This document shows positions 1-9,832 of a DNA stretch of 64,000 nucleotides, piece after piece (the stretch's first letter is position 1; each line of letters begins with the position of its first letter). The notes beneath the pieces were generated by a model. It was given only the letters and a program-made list of their open reading frames with translations. It was not told the origin of the DNA and made no database searches. Location: NCBI GenBank assembly GCA_033239125.1, contig BSWB01000003.1, positions 29,279,001 through 29,343,000 of the forward strand, given 5' to 3'. A program made the position numbers and the translations under genes. Source of the DNA: Fagopyrum homotropicum. Lineage: Eukaryota > Streptophyta > Magnoliopsida > Caryophyllales > Polygonaceae.

Positions 1-2388
1 GATGCTGATGATGTACAAGGGTTTAGCTTCAACCCTCAAGTTATTACTATTGTTCGCCAAAACCAATTTGGCAGAACAAGCGCTGAATCTCCACACCAAC
101 ACTTGCAAAACTTTGAGTGTATGATGGAGACAATGAGGCCGAAGAACGCAACTACCAACAACTATAAGCTCAAGCCTTTCTTCTTCTCCTTGAAGGGGAA
201 AGCATTGTCTTGGTACCAAGCTCTTCCTAGTGGGAAACTAGACACGTGGGAAGACCTTTCCGCGGAGTTCCTCACTAAGTTCTTTCCGCCATCCAAAACG
301 GCGGAACTTAGAGGTAAGATTAATGCATTTTCCATGAGATCTAACGAAAGTTTGTTTCAATCTTGGGAAAGGTTTCAGGATTTGCTCTTGGATTGCCCTC
401 ATCATGGCATATCCAAGCTTGCATTGTTGGAGATATACTATAAAGGGCTAGATGTGGAGACACAATTCAAGCTCCAATCCCTCTCATGTGGTACATTCAT
501 GGACATGAGGGAAGATGACGCTTGGGACTTCATTGAGAAGCAAGCAAGAGTCATAGAGAAGTATTTCCACCAGAAAGTTGAGGGAAATTTTGTAGAGCAA
601 GGAGCAAAGCTCACACATGAAGCTCAAACTCAAATCTTTTCTCTCAATAATGAGATTAAAGAGTTGAAGGAAGCTATCAAGACCAACTTTCCAAAGCAAC
701 AAGGAAAGGATTTTGGCTATTTGGGCAACAACAACAATGGTGGTGAGAATACAAACCGCAACAACAACAATAACCGGAACAACAACCGGAATAATTGGAA
801 TGGCAACAACAACAACCGGAACAACAATTGGAACAATAATAGGGGTTCAAACAACAACAATTGGCGCTCCAATCAACAAAACTCCGGTAACTCTTATCCT
901 TCCAATTCGAATTCACTAACTCCACCTTCCTCTTCCTCTACTCCTTTGAAAAGCCAGGGGCAAACATCTAATGGAGGAAACACTTCGGGGAAGGAGAAGT
1001 CCGATCCCATGTTGGAAATGATTTTGGGAAAGCTTCAAGGTTTGGAGAACCGCATCATTAAGGTTGATGATCAAATTTCTAAGGTTGATAAAGTCCAAAA
1101 GGTTTTAGAAAACCAAATGTTCAGCCAAGCGGAGAAAGTTCCTTGGAATCAAGGGAAACTTCCAGGAAAAACGGAGGACAACCCTAAGGGAAGGGTGATG
1201 GCAATCACAACTAGGAGCGGATTGACTACCACCGATCCGCAGCCTAAGTTTGTTGAAGTCTCCGTTGAGAAAGACAAGGAGAAGGGGAAGGAGAAGGAAG
1301 ATGTCTACGTTCCTCCTCCGGCTTACAAACCTCCCCTACCATTCCCTCAGTCTAGAGCGAGAGCGCGCCTAGATAAACAATTTGGTAAGTTCATAGAACT
1401 CATGAGCAAGCTGCATATTAATATACCCTTCATTGATGCTATTGTAGGTATGCCGGCTTATGGCAAGTTCTTAAAGGAGATCCTCTCTAACAAGAGAAAG
1501 TTAGAGGAACTTGGAGAGGTTAAGATGAGTTCGGATTCTTCGGATCTCATCAAGACCATGAAGGAGAAAATGCCCCCAAAGCTAAAGGATCCGGGGTCGT
1601 TTTGCATTCCTATAGGAGTGGGAGATGTCACATATGATGCTTTATGTGACTTGGGAGCAAGTGTGAGCATCATACCACTTGCATTGTGTAGGAAGATCGG
1701 TTTAGGCGACCCTAAACCGGTGAAGATGACGTTGTACTTGGCGGATCGATCCATTACTCGTCCCGTCGGTATTGTAGAAGACGTCCCAGTCAAGCTAGGT
1801 AAATTCTTTGTTCCCATTGATTTTGTTGTGCTTGACATTCCTGCAGATAGTCCGGTCCCGATCATACTCGGAAGACCGTTTCTTGCAACTTCCGGATGCA
1901 TAGTCGATTGCAAGAATGCTAGACTCGCCTTTGACATAGGAGAGGAGAAGGTAGAGTTCGTTCTTTCCACTCTAGTGAAGGAGCCAATCTTTGATGAGGA
2001 TATATTCAATATCCAAGATGAAGAAGGGTTGTCTAGAGAGGAGGTAAGTGCTATTCTCTTCAAAGATCCTTTACAAAAGGTTATTACCATGAGTCTAATG
2101 GATGTAGGGGAAGTAGAGGAGTGCAATTCGGCAATTGAAGCCTTAGAAGCACAAGAAGAAGTGTGTGAAGTGGAGTTTGAGAAACTCCACGACGAAGCAG
2201 AAAACGTGAGAATCCACGACCATACACTATATTCCACGGCCGTGGATTTCACCAACCAGAGTGTGGCTCACTCCAGAGAGGTACACGGTCGTGGAGGAAA
2301 CAGAGCAACCGTATTTCCTTTCCACGCTCTAAACCACGGCCGTGGAGGATGCAGGGAAATACGTGATTCTGGCCGTGGAAGAGGGTGA
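1..2388 (+). CDS. gag-PR: Gag-protease polyprotein of Athila-1 (5' partial)
   Basis: The frame is open from base 1 to a TGA at 2386-2388, so the true start is upstream; the first in-window ATG (121) is inside Gag. The capsid-like gag region covers roughly residues 35-160. An Asn-rich, low-complexity linker covers about 240-300. A second conserved stretch rich in PPPAYKPPLPFPQSRA lies near 435-450. The retropepsin has its active site as D-L-G-A-S at 1648-1662 (about residue 550), the variant I associate with Athila/Tat elements, and a later I-L-G-R-P motif. The last ~60 residues, after 2200, are not conserved with Athila-2 and are encoded by DNA full of CCACGGCCGTGG-like palindromes. RT lies in another frame that overlaps the end. 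Confidence 0.88.
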   Translation, partial: DADDVQGFSFNPQVITIVRQNQFGRTSAESPHQHLQNFECMMETMRPKNATTNNYKLKPFFFSLKGKALSWYQALPSGKLDTWEDLSAEFLTKFFPPSKTAELRGKINAFSMRSNESLFQSWERFQDLLLDCPHHGISKLALLEIYYKGLDVETQFKLQSLSCGTFMDMREDDAWDFIEKQARVIEKYFHQKVEGNFVEQGAKLTHEAQTQIFSLNNEIKELKEAIKTNFPKQQGKDFGYLGNNNNGGENTNRNNNNNRNNNRNNWNGNNNNRNNNWNNNRGSNNNNWRSNQQNSGNSYPSNSNSLTPPSSSSTPLKSQGQTSNGGNTSGKEKSDPMLEMILGKLQGLENRIIKVDDQISKVDKVQKVLENQMFSQAEKVPWNQGKLPGKTEDNPKGRVMAITTRSGLTTTDPQPKFVEVSVEKDKEKGKEKEDVYVPPPAYKPPLPFPQSRARARLDKQFGKFIELMSKLHINIPFIDAIVGMPAYGKFLKEILSNKRKLEELGEVKMSSDSSDLIKTMKEKMPPKLKDPGSFCIPIGVGDVTYDALCDLGASVSIIPLALCRKIGLGDPKPVKMTLYLADRSITRPVGIVEDVPVKLGKFFVPIDFVVLDIPADSPVPIILGRPFLATSGCIVDCKNARLAFDIGEEKVEFVLSTLVKEPIFDEDIFNIQDEEGLSREEVSAILFKDPLQKVITMSLMDVGEVEECNSAIEALEAQEEVCEVEFEKLHDEAENVRIHDHTLYSTAVDFTNQSVAHSREVHGRGGNRATVFPFHALNHGRGGCREIRDSGRGRG

Positions 2389-3356
2389 TCGTGCCTCTTC
2401 TTCAACTTCTCTTGATTCTTCTCCTACACCTTCTACTTCCTTAGACACTTCTAAGGAAGCATCGGAAGCTCCACGAGAGCCATTGGAAGCTCCGAAAGTG
2501 ATGGAACTAAAGCCACTTCCTACTCATCTAAGGTACGCTTTTCTAGGACCTAATTCTACCTTTCCGGTTATTGTTAGTTCCGATCTAAGCATAGATGAAC
2601 ATAAGCAGCTCATGGTTTTCCTTAGGAAACATAGAAAAGCTTTAGGATATACTATTGAGGACTTAGTAGGAATCAAACCTTCCCTATGCATGCATAAAAT
2701 ATTAATGGAAGAGGACTTTAGGACTTCAAGACAACCTCAAAGGCGGTTAAATCCGACCATGAAGGAGGTTGTCAAGAAGGAAATTCTTAAACTTCTTGAT
2801 GCAGGTATCATCTACCCTATCTCCGATAGCAAGTGGGTGAGTCCGGTTCAAGTGGTTCCGAAGAAGGGAGGAATGACGGTCATCACCAACAAGAATAACG
2901 AACTCATTCCTACCCGAACCGTAACAGGATGGCGGATGTACATAGACTACCACAAGCTTAACAATGCGACGAGGAAGGATCACTTCCCATTGCCATTCAT
3001 CGACCAAATGCTTGAAAGGTTAGCACAACATTCACATTTTTGCTATCTTGACGGTTATAGTGGTTTCTTTCATATTCCGATACACCCGGATGATCAGGAG
3101 AAGACCACATTCACGTGCCCGTGGGGTACGTTTGCTTATAGGAGAATGTCGTTCGGGCTTTGCAACGCCCCAGCCACCTTTCAAAGGTGTATGATGGCCA
3201 TCTTCTCCGAATACATTGAGGAAATCATGGAAGTCTTCATGGATGACTTCTCCGTATACGGTTCTTCTTTTGACAATTGCCTTTCTAACCTTCTCCGTAT
3301 ACGGTTCCTCTTTTGACAATTGCCTTTCTAACCTTGCTCTAGTAGAGGGATTGAGG
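2342..3356 (+). pseudogene. RT: Reverse transcriptase segment of Athila-1 pol, broken
   Basis: This reading frame is shifted relative to Gag-protease. In the related Athila-2 the same junction is a single frame, so either a shift arose in the variable linker or the elements use different strategies. From about 2500 the RT domain is clear: a conserved template-grip region, an IDYHKLN block, FGLCNAPATF, and the catalytic F-M-D-D at 3236-3247. Just after the catalytic motif a 43-bp tandem duplication (3247-3332) shifts the frame, and the next stretch of palm/thumb (about 100 bp by comparison with Athila-2) is missing. An in-frame stop follows near 3382. RT is therefore defective. Confidence 0.88.
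3247..3332 (+). repeat. 43-bp tandem duplication inside RT
   Basis: Two adjacent 43-bp copies start at 3247 and 3290, with one C/T difference visible. The unit is not a multiple of three, so it disrupts the RT frame directly after the catalytic motif. Confidence 0.9.
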
Positions 3357-4250
3357 TGGATAAGGCGAAAATAGAGACTATATAAAAGCGTCCTCCCCCA
3401 ACTTCGGTGAAAGGGATAAGAAGTTTCCTAGGACATGCTGGATTCTATAGGCGCTTCATAAAGGATTTCTCTAAAATATCAAAACTGCTAACTAATCTAT
3501 TGATGAAGGATGCAGTTTTTGAGTTTTCGCAGGAATGCTTGGATGCGTTTAACATGATCCGGGAAGCTCTAATTTCAGCACATATTATCCAACCTCCGGA
3601 TTGGAACCTTCCCTTTTGAGGTTATGTGCGACGCTAGTGACGTAGCTATAGGAGCTGTTCTTGGGCAAAGGAAAGAAGGGCGAACCCATGCCATATACTA
3701 CGCTAGCAAGACGCTAGATGAAGCGCAGCTCAACTACGCCACTACGGAAAATGAATTTTTAGCCATTGTTTATGCTATTGACAAATTTCGCTCTTATCTT
3801 GTAGGTGCAAAGGTGATTGTCTACACGGATCATGTTGCGATCCGGTACCTCCTTGCAAAGAAGGATGCGAAGCCAAGGCTAATTAGATGGATTCTTCTCC
3901 TACAAGAATTCGATCTAGAGATTCGCGACAAGAAAGGTTCAGAAAATTCTGTTGCGGATCATTTGAGTCGCCTAACACATCTAGAGGACGACCATTTACC
4001 TATAGATGACTCCTTCCCGGACGAACACCTACACATTATAGAGGAGTGCATCGATGTGATCTCCAAAGTTAATGAACCATGGTTTGCTGATTTTGTTAAC
4101 TATTTGGATTGTCAGGAGATACCGCCCGGATTATCCTACGCACAAAGAAAGAAGTTCTTTAAGGATGTCCAGGAATACTTTTGGAATGAACCTCTCCTCT
4201 TTATGAGAGGTCCTCCATTGTCACTTACTACCATGTGGAGGACACGCTAG
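3357..4250 (+). pseudogene. RH: RNase H segment of Athila-1 pol, broken
   Basis: The RT connection region (SFLGHAGFYRRF, 3407 onward) runs in one frame to a stop at 3619. RNase H resumes in the next frame at about 3624. The break looks like one extra T in the run at 3614-3618, because Athila-2 reads straight through here. RNase H keeps its acidic residues: D in CDASD, E in the TTENEF stretch, D in YTDH and D in VADHLSR. The frame then passes into the spacer before integrase and ends at 4250, where a short deletion and another shift separate it from the zinc-binding region. Confidence 0.87.
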
Positions 4251-4251
4251 T

Positions 4252-5301
4252 TCGAACAAGACTAACGCTAAGGTATTACAATCTGGATTCTTTTGGCCTA
4301 CCTTATTTAGAGATGTGCGATCCTTTGTTTATTGCTGCGATGCTTGTCAAAGAACAGGTAATATCTCTAGGAGGAATGAGATGCCTCTCAGCAACATCCA
4401 AGAGGTGGAGATTTTTGACGTTTGGGGAGTAGACTTTATGGGACCGTTCCCATCATCTTGTGGAAACCAATACATACTCTTGGCGGTGGATTACGTTTCT
4501 AGATGGGTGGAAGCGATTGCCTCTCCTACCAATGATGCCATGGTGGTGGTTAAATTCTTTAACAAGACCATCTTCCCACGATTTGGGACACCAAGGACTA
4601 TCATTAGTAATGGAGGTTCTCACTTCATTGCCCGGCGCTTTGAAGCTCTTCTAGCTAAGTATGGGGTTACTCACAAGATCGCCACCCCTTATCATCAACA
4701 AACTAGTGGACAAGTTGAGATCTCAAACCGGGAGATCAAAGGAATCCTAGAGAAGACGGTTTCAAAGACTAGGAAGGATTGGTCCTTGAAGCTTGATGAT
4801 GCATTGTGGGCATACCGGACTGCGTACAAGACTCCCATAGGAACCACACCATACAACCTTGTGTATTGGAAGTCTTGTCGCTTACCGGTAGAGTTAGAAC
4901 ATAAGGCGTTTTGGGCTATCAAATGGTTGAATTTCAGCATGAAGGAAGCGGGAGAGAAGCGTCTCTTGGACCTTAATGAGCTTGAAGAACTCCGCTTGAA
5001 CGCCTATGAGAACGCCAAGATTTACAAGGAGAGAGCAAAGCGTTGGCATGATAAGCATATCATTCCAAAGGACTTCAAAGAAGGAGATCATGTTCTCCTC
5101 TTCAATTCAAGGCTTTGTCTCTTTCCAGGTAAGCTTAAATCTCGTTGGACCGGACCTTTTCTAATTAAGCGTATTTTCCCCCATGGTGCAGTTGAAGTAT
5201 GGGGTGAAGCGGGCGGAACCTTTAAGGTGAACGGTCAACGACTCAAGAAGTATACGCCGGAACTCCAAGCTGAAGAGTTCGCGCCCACCGCACTCGAATA
5301 A
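4252..5301 (+). pseudogene. INT: Integrase segment of Athila-1 pol, catalytic residue lost
   Basis: This frame opens just after the RNase H frame ends. The second half of the zinc-binding domain is present (C-D-A-C near 4338-4349), but the paired histidines upstream were lost at the frameshift. The core follows: VDFMGPF carries the first Asp, and the Glu is present in GQVEISNREIK. The expected second Asp is Asn, codon AAT at 4609-4611, so the D,D-35-E triad is incomplete. The C-terminal part has the GPF motif (RWTGPF near 5145-5162). The frame ends with TAA at 5299-5301, followed at once by the conserved post-pol element. Confidence 0.88.
4531..4613 (+). repeat. Integrase segment with an inverted copy 1 kb downstream (arm 1)
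   Basis: These 83 bp of integrase coding sequence occur again, base for base, in reverse orientation at 5656-5738. The identity suggests a recent copying event inside the element. Confidence 0.9.
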
Positions 5302-5317
5302 GTGCGAATTTGGTCTA

Positions 5318-5367
5318 GCTATGGACCTTAAACAAAGCGCTTCTTGGGAGGCAACCCAAGGTATTGC
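5318..5367 (+). other. Conserved post-pol element with hairpin
   Basis: About 50 bp directly after the integrase stop are nearly identical in all three Athila copies of the window: here, 21304-21353 (minus strand) and 47969-48018. The core forms a stem CTTGGG / CCCAAG around AGGCAA at 5343-5360. The function is unknown. Its position suggests a role in expressing the downstream ORF, or in RNA processing or packaging. Confidence 0.75.
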
Positions 5368-6085
5368 AATTATGTTTTTGTTTTCGATTCATAGAGTAGC
5401 TTAGTTTAGATGTTTTTGCTTTATTTTGCCTTCGATTCCTTCCGGTATGTTCGTGTTTTTGGATGTAGGAACAGTGGAAAAGGAAAGGGGAAGAGTAATT
5501 TTGGAGAAAAGTGACGAAACTTGGACTTTGGAGCATTACAGAGAGTTCCACGGCCTAAACCACGGTCGTGATAGCTACAGTGACCGTAATTTCCAAAAGC
5601 CTTTGAAAAATCACCAAAACCACGGTTCCGTACATTTCCACGGCCGTGGAACCCCCCATTACTAATGATAGTCCTTGGTGTCCCAAATCGTGGGAAGATG
5701 GTCTTGTTAAAGAATTTAACCACCACCATGGCATCATTATATAAACCACGTTCTTCACAAAACACATCTCAAAAACCCAATTCCACGCCCTCTTTCGCCG
5801 AAATCACGCCCTTCACCTCAATTCTCCGTTCGTTAATCGTTTTCAACGATTCTTCGACCCAAACTGAAGCAAATCCGATCACCAACGAGATCCAAGCAAC
5901 GATTCGAGCGGTAAATCACCAAGGAACGCAGAATTCGGATTTTAAAATCCGAAACCTAGGTTTTTTCCGCTCTTCTCTATCTTTTTTAATTCAGCTTCGT
6001 TTTTGCTAGCATTTGTAGGAGAGCTGAATGAAATTGGAAGGAATTAGCATAGGACTGATTGACTGTTGAGTTTGGTGATTATCTG
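5368..6085 (+). other. Spacer between pol and the downstream ORF
   Basis: This is non-coding. It holds a palindrome cluster (5546-5580 and 5638-5649, CCACGG..CGTGG type) and the inverted 83-bp integrase copy. No intact protein reading is supported. Confidence 0.6.
5656..5738 (-). repeat. Inverted 83-bp integrase duplication (arm 2)
   Basis: This is the reverse complement of 4531-4613 with no visible mismatch. A minus-strand reading frame here therefore encodes an integrase fragment. It lies between the pol stop and the downstream ORF and directly abuts a CCACGGCCGTGG palindrome (5638-5649). Confidence 0.9.
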
Positions 6086-7728
6086 ATGAGTTTTGAGAAA
6101 AATCGAGACGAACCACGGTCTCTGTCACTTTCACGGCCGTGGAACACCAAGAACAGACCGTGGTTTTCAACAGTAATGGATTTTGTGAGGAGAGTTTCTG
6201 GGAGAATTAAGGACAAAAACAATGACAAGGATAAGAACAAAAAGAGGAAGGGTAACCCCTCTTCCTCTTCATCCTCTAGAGCACCGCCACCTCCATCTCC
6301 TTCACCTCCATCATCACCTTCATCACCATCACCTCCTAGCCCTAGGGTGCCTACCATTCACGAGGATCATCTCGATGCACTAGAGAGAATCCATAAGAGG
6401 GATGTTATAGGACCCAGGTACCTATTGTTGGAGGATTTAGCTCCTCTACACATCATAGATGACCTTACTTGGCTCTTGGATAGAGCCGGTCTTGTTGTCT
6501 TCTCGGCTATCCGAGAAGACGCTTACGAGGAGATCACGAGAGAGGTTGTGACGTCTTTTGAGCACAGCCACGTTGATAGGGCAGTTTCTTTCCGTCTGAT
6601 GGAAAGGAACTATGATTTCTCCATCCGGGAGTTCGGAGCCTTCTTTGGGTTCCGAAAGACCTTTAATGGTCATTTCCCCAGCGGCGTTTACGCCAAGGAT
6701 TTCTGGGAAGAGGTCGCCATGATCTATGCCAGCGAGGACCGCTGGCAACCAGCTGACACCAAGGCTAAGTTGATGTATCACTTAGCCTTGAAGATTGCTG
6801 ACCGGGTATTTTCTGAGTGTCTCTTCCCTAGGACGGAGACACCTCAGAAGATCAAGACGGATGAGCTCTTTCTGTTATACTCCATGTTGTATGGGCACCC
6901 TGCTGACTGCGCCACCCTCTTAGCTGCCACCATGAGCAAGCTAAAGAACAAGAGGGCTGGCAACATTGGATGTGGTGGGATAGTCACCCACCTTGCTAGG
7001 ATGTTGGGGGTAGATTTTTCAGCATGTACACGTATTCCTGCCGTAACCCTTGGACTCTAGGCCTTCATGACTAGAGGTCTCATCTTCCCTACCCATAGAG
7101 GTCCACCTTATGCAGCTAAGCCATGGGAGAGCAGGACGGGGAGGGGCATTGAGTGGCTCCCAGAGTATTCCATTATGGCTGGACGCCATAATTGGAAGGA
7201 GACGTTGGCTGCTATGCATGCGAACAGGATTGCAGCCCCTCCATATGTTCCACCACCACCGGTAGTTGAGGAGGAGATGAGAGATCCTTATGAGGGAGGA
7301 GGAGGAGCAGAGCAGGATTTGGCACGTTTCCGGATCAGCCGGACATAGCTTCTGATGTGCCTAGACGTTCTCCACGTCCCGCCAGAGGTTCAGGTTCATC
7401 TTCTCGCCTCGCCAGCGTGAGCGAGAGACCTACTTGGATGGAGACCCCTCCTGCATAGTACGGGGCTCCACCACCATGGTCTGCACAACAGCCACCGCCA
7501 CCAGCACCGTCAGATGCACCGAGGTGGTACAACCAGGCTCCAGGTTGGTAAGAGCAGATGCCAGAGTGGGCTACTAGTCTTTCTGATAGAGTGGGAGCAT
7601 TGGAGATCCGAGCCGACGCTAGAGATAGACGTATGGATGACCTCGATCATATGATGAGAGACGTCTACCGCCAGCAGTTCGGGCGGTACTATGACCCTAG
7701 CTTCCATCCATTCCCGCCTCCACCGTAG
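6086..7728 (+). pseudogene. ATHILA-type downstream ORF (sometimes called env-like), broken
   Basis: The ATG at 6086 opens a frame that reads to a TAG at 7058-7060. It continues in the same frame to 7348, then in another frame through further stops to TAG at 7726-7728. The N-terminal part has a basic Lys/Asp-rich stretch and a Ser/Pro-rich stretch (about 6260-6350). A conserved globular part follows (about 6360-7060). A Pro-rich segment and a short helical, charged tail (about 7560-7690) end it. I match it to the ATHILA ORF-1 protein family by its position and general character. I see no signal peptide or membrane segment, so an envelope role is not supported by sequence. CCACGGCCGTGG-like motifs lie within its first codons. 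Confidence 0.7.
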
Positions 7729-9100
7729 TCACGACCTTGAGGACCAACATTTTAGCCGCTCCACCGCCATATTGTGAGTCTTTTTTTTTTCTTTCTTTTC
7801 TTCTTTTTCTTTTATTTGAACATTAGGGACAATGTTTGTTCCAAGTATGGGGTGGGGTGTGACTAATCGTCTGTAATAACTCTTACTCACTTTGATTGCT
7901 TCTATTGAGACTATCTTGCATGTTCATTATATTGTTGCACGTTTCATTATTGCATTGCATGAAAAAAGAGTTTGAAAAACCCATAGAAATCGAAAAATTT
8001 TGAAAGTTTTGTGCTTCTAAGGATTGAGATGATTTCTATGATAATCGCTACTTGTGAATTGAGTTTTGATGACAATTGCATGCTTAAACGAGTAGTGAAT
8101 TGAAAAGAAATTGAATGAGTTGATTATCCTTCTCTTTGCAAATTTCATAATGTGAGGAATGTTACTTAAATCATGTTGAGAAAATAAGGTTGAAATCACA
8201 CTATAAGTTCTTATACTTCTTGTTGAGATGATTAAGGCAATTCGATTTTCTTTCTTCTTTCTTTGATCATTTAGCCCCTCATTGAAATTATGGCCTCCTT
8301 TACCTATCCGGGAATTTGGAGGAGTTGATTGATATTGGCATGTTTGATGTGGGAGGGCCTTGAAAGCAATTATTTGCAATCAAAAGAATAGAAAGAAATT
8401 GTCGGTTTGGGGAAGTCAATCATGATGATGAGTAACTCGGCACCATTCACATAGCCGGGTGTTTGTGTCTTGCCAAAGTCGGATTGAGCGATATTCCTAG
8501 CGGATTATGGTATGTGCGCTAAGGGTTTGAGGCATCTCATGAAAATTTGAGAAACGCCAATCTCCTAGGCTTCGGTTTTTGTGCACCTCTATCCATAACT
8601 CCAAAAGTAAAGTCGAAAAATGAAAGGAAGAGAGCAAAGCTCTAAGTTGAAAGTGTTGCGGAAACTGCAAGAGAAGAAGAAAAGAGTAGTTATCCACTTT
8701 CCCGGATTCATGCACCACATTCCTTAAAGTTCTCCTTCCCTTTCCACATTCTAGACCTTGTTTTGAAAGTCCTTAAGATCAAAAGAATGTTATATGACTT
8801 GGTGATCCAAATTGAAGTTTCTTGTGATTGATTTTGATAATGTTTGAAGGTTATGATGTTTGTATGGAAGTTTAATTGATTCATGAGTTTTCTTTACTCT
8901 TTACTCTTTGATTAAGTGTATGAAAGTCTTATAAGCGAATGAAGCAAGATTTGAGAATGATCTATTGATTAGAAGGCATATTCATCCAAAAGAAGTTTTG
9001 CTTTGAGAAGGTACACATATTTCATCCTAACTTGTGTTTTAAAAGCTTTTTTTGAAAGACCTTGCTTAGGGACAAGCAAGTGGCAAGTATGGGGTTATTT
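7729..9100 (+). other. Long non-coding 3' region of Athila-1 with two polypurine tracts
   Basis: No supported gene. It begins with a T-rich run (7783-7815), then a first tract AAGTATGGGG (7843-7852) in a GGGACAA..CAAGTATGGGG context, and ends with a second copy of that context directly before the LTR. Between them lies a block (about 8248-8726, core 8404-8594) strongly conserved with Athila-3 at 48858-49345. Confidence 0.7.
9085..9094 (+). other. Polypurine tract at the 3' LTR edge of Athila-1
   Basis: AAGTATGGGG sits directly before the LTR and is preceded by GGGACAAGCAAG, as in Athila-2 and Athila-3. It is the expected plus-strand primer. Confidence 0.7.
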
Positions 9101-9647
9101 TTTAGCATGAAATATTGTGATATTTTAGGCACGTTTTCTAAGTGTATTTCATCCATTATGATAGTCATTGATTAAGCATTGATGCATTTGTGAGCTAGTT
9201 TGTCTATATTGTCGATATGGAGATCTACACAAGCTTTATGTTGATTATAGGTAATTAAGAGCTATTTCCGAACGGATTGTGCGAGAATGGAGTTTGATTG
9301 AGCATGTCCAAGGATTGAGGACATCTCTAGGAGCTAAGGATGTGCTAGCTTGAGGAATATGCACGAGGAAACGAAGAATCACGGTTTTGCCCTAAACCAC
9401 GCTCTAAAATACGGCCGTACTACATTCCACGTTCAAGTCCACGGCCGTGGAATCTTGGCAAGGGAAGCGTGATTCATTCCAGTAACTTCTACGGCCGTGG
9501 AAGGCTTGTGTCAAACCGTGACACTTTCCACGCTCTAAATTACGGTCGTGGAACCCTTCCACGACCGTGATCTCGGCGATCTTTTTCGCCACACTTTAAG
9601 CCACGATCTTCTACGCAATTGGGCCGGGCTTATATTTTATCTTACAC

Positions 9648-9655
9648 TATAAAAG
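9648..9655 (+). promoter_or_regulatory. Putative LTR TATA box
   Basis: TATAAAAG lies at the position expected for the U3 promoter, and the 39-bp direct repeat starts immediately downstream. Confidence 0.55.
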
Positions 9656-9656
9656 A

Positions 9657-9832
9657 ACGGACAAGGAGAGTTTCCGTCACCTTCGCTTACGCTTAGACGC
9701 ATTTCCTGCCTACGCTTGGAATTGCCCTAATTTCACATCTTGCGGAGATTGTAATTGAGAGATTTGCGTTCTACCATTGAGATTTCCGGATTGACGGACA
9801 AGGAGAGTTTCCGTCACCTTCGCTTACGCTTA
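9657..9832 (+). repeat. 39-bp direct repeat just downstream of the TATA box
   Basis: Identical 39-bp copies at 9657-9695 and 9794-9832 are offset by 137 bp. The second copy is followed by another CCACGGCCGTG palindrome (9856-9866). Confidence 0.85.

Noticed and set aside
1458..2255. Long antisense open frame (265 codons) opposite gag-protease
   Set aside because: It mirrors the conserved protease coding strand, and its translation has no domain and biased composition typical of a shadow frame.
6086..7728. Retroviral envelope gene
   Set aside because: No signal peptide, membrane segment or glycoprotein-like cysteine pattern is visible; it is kept only as an ATHILA-type ORF.
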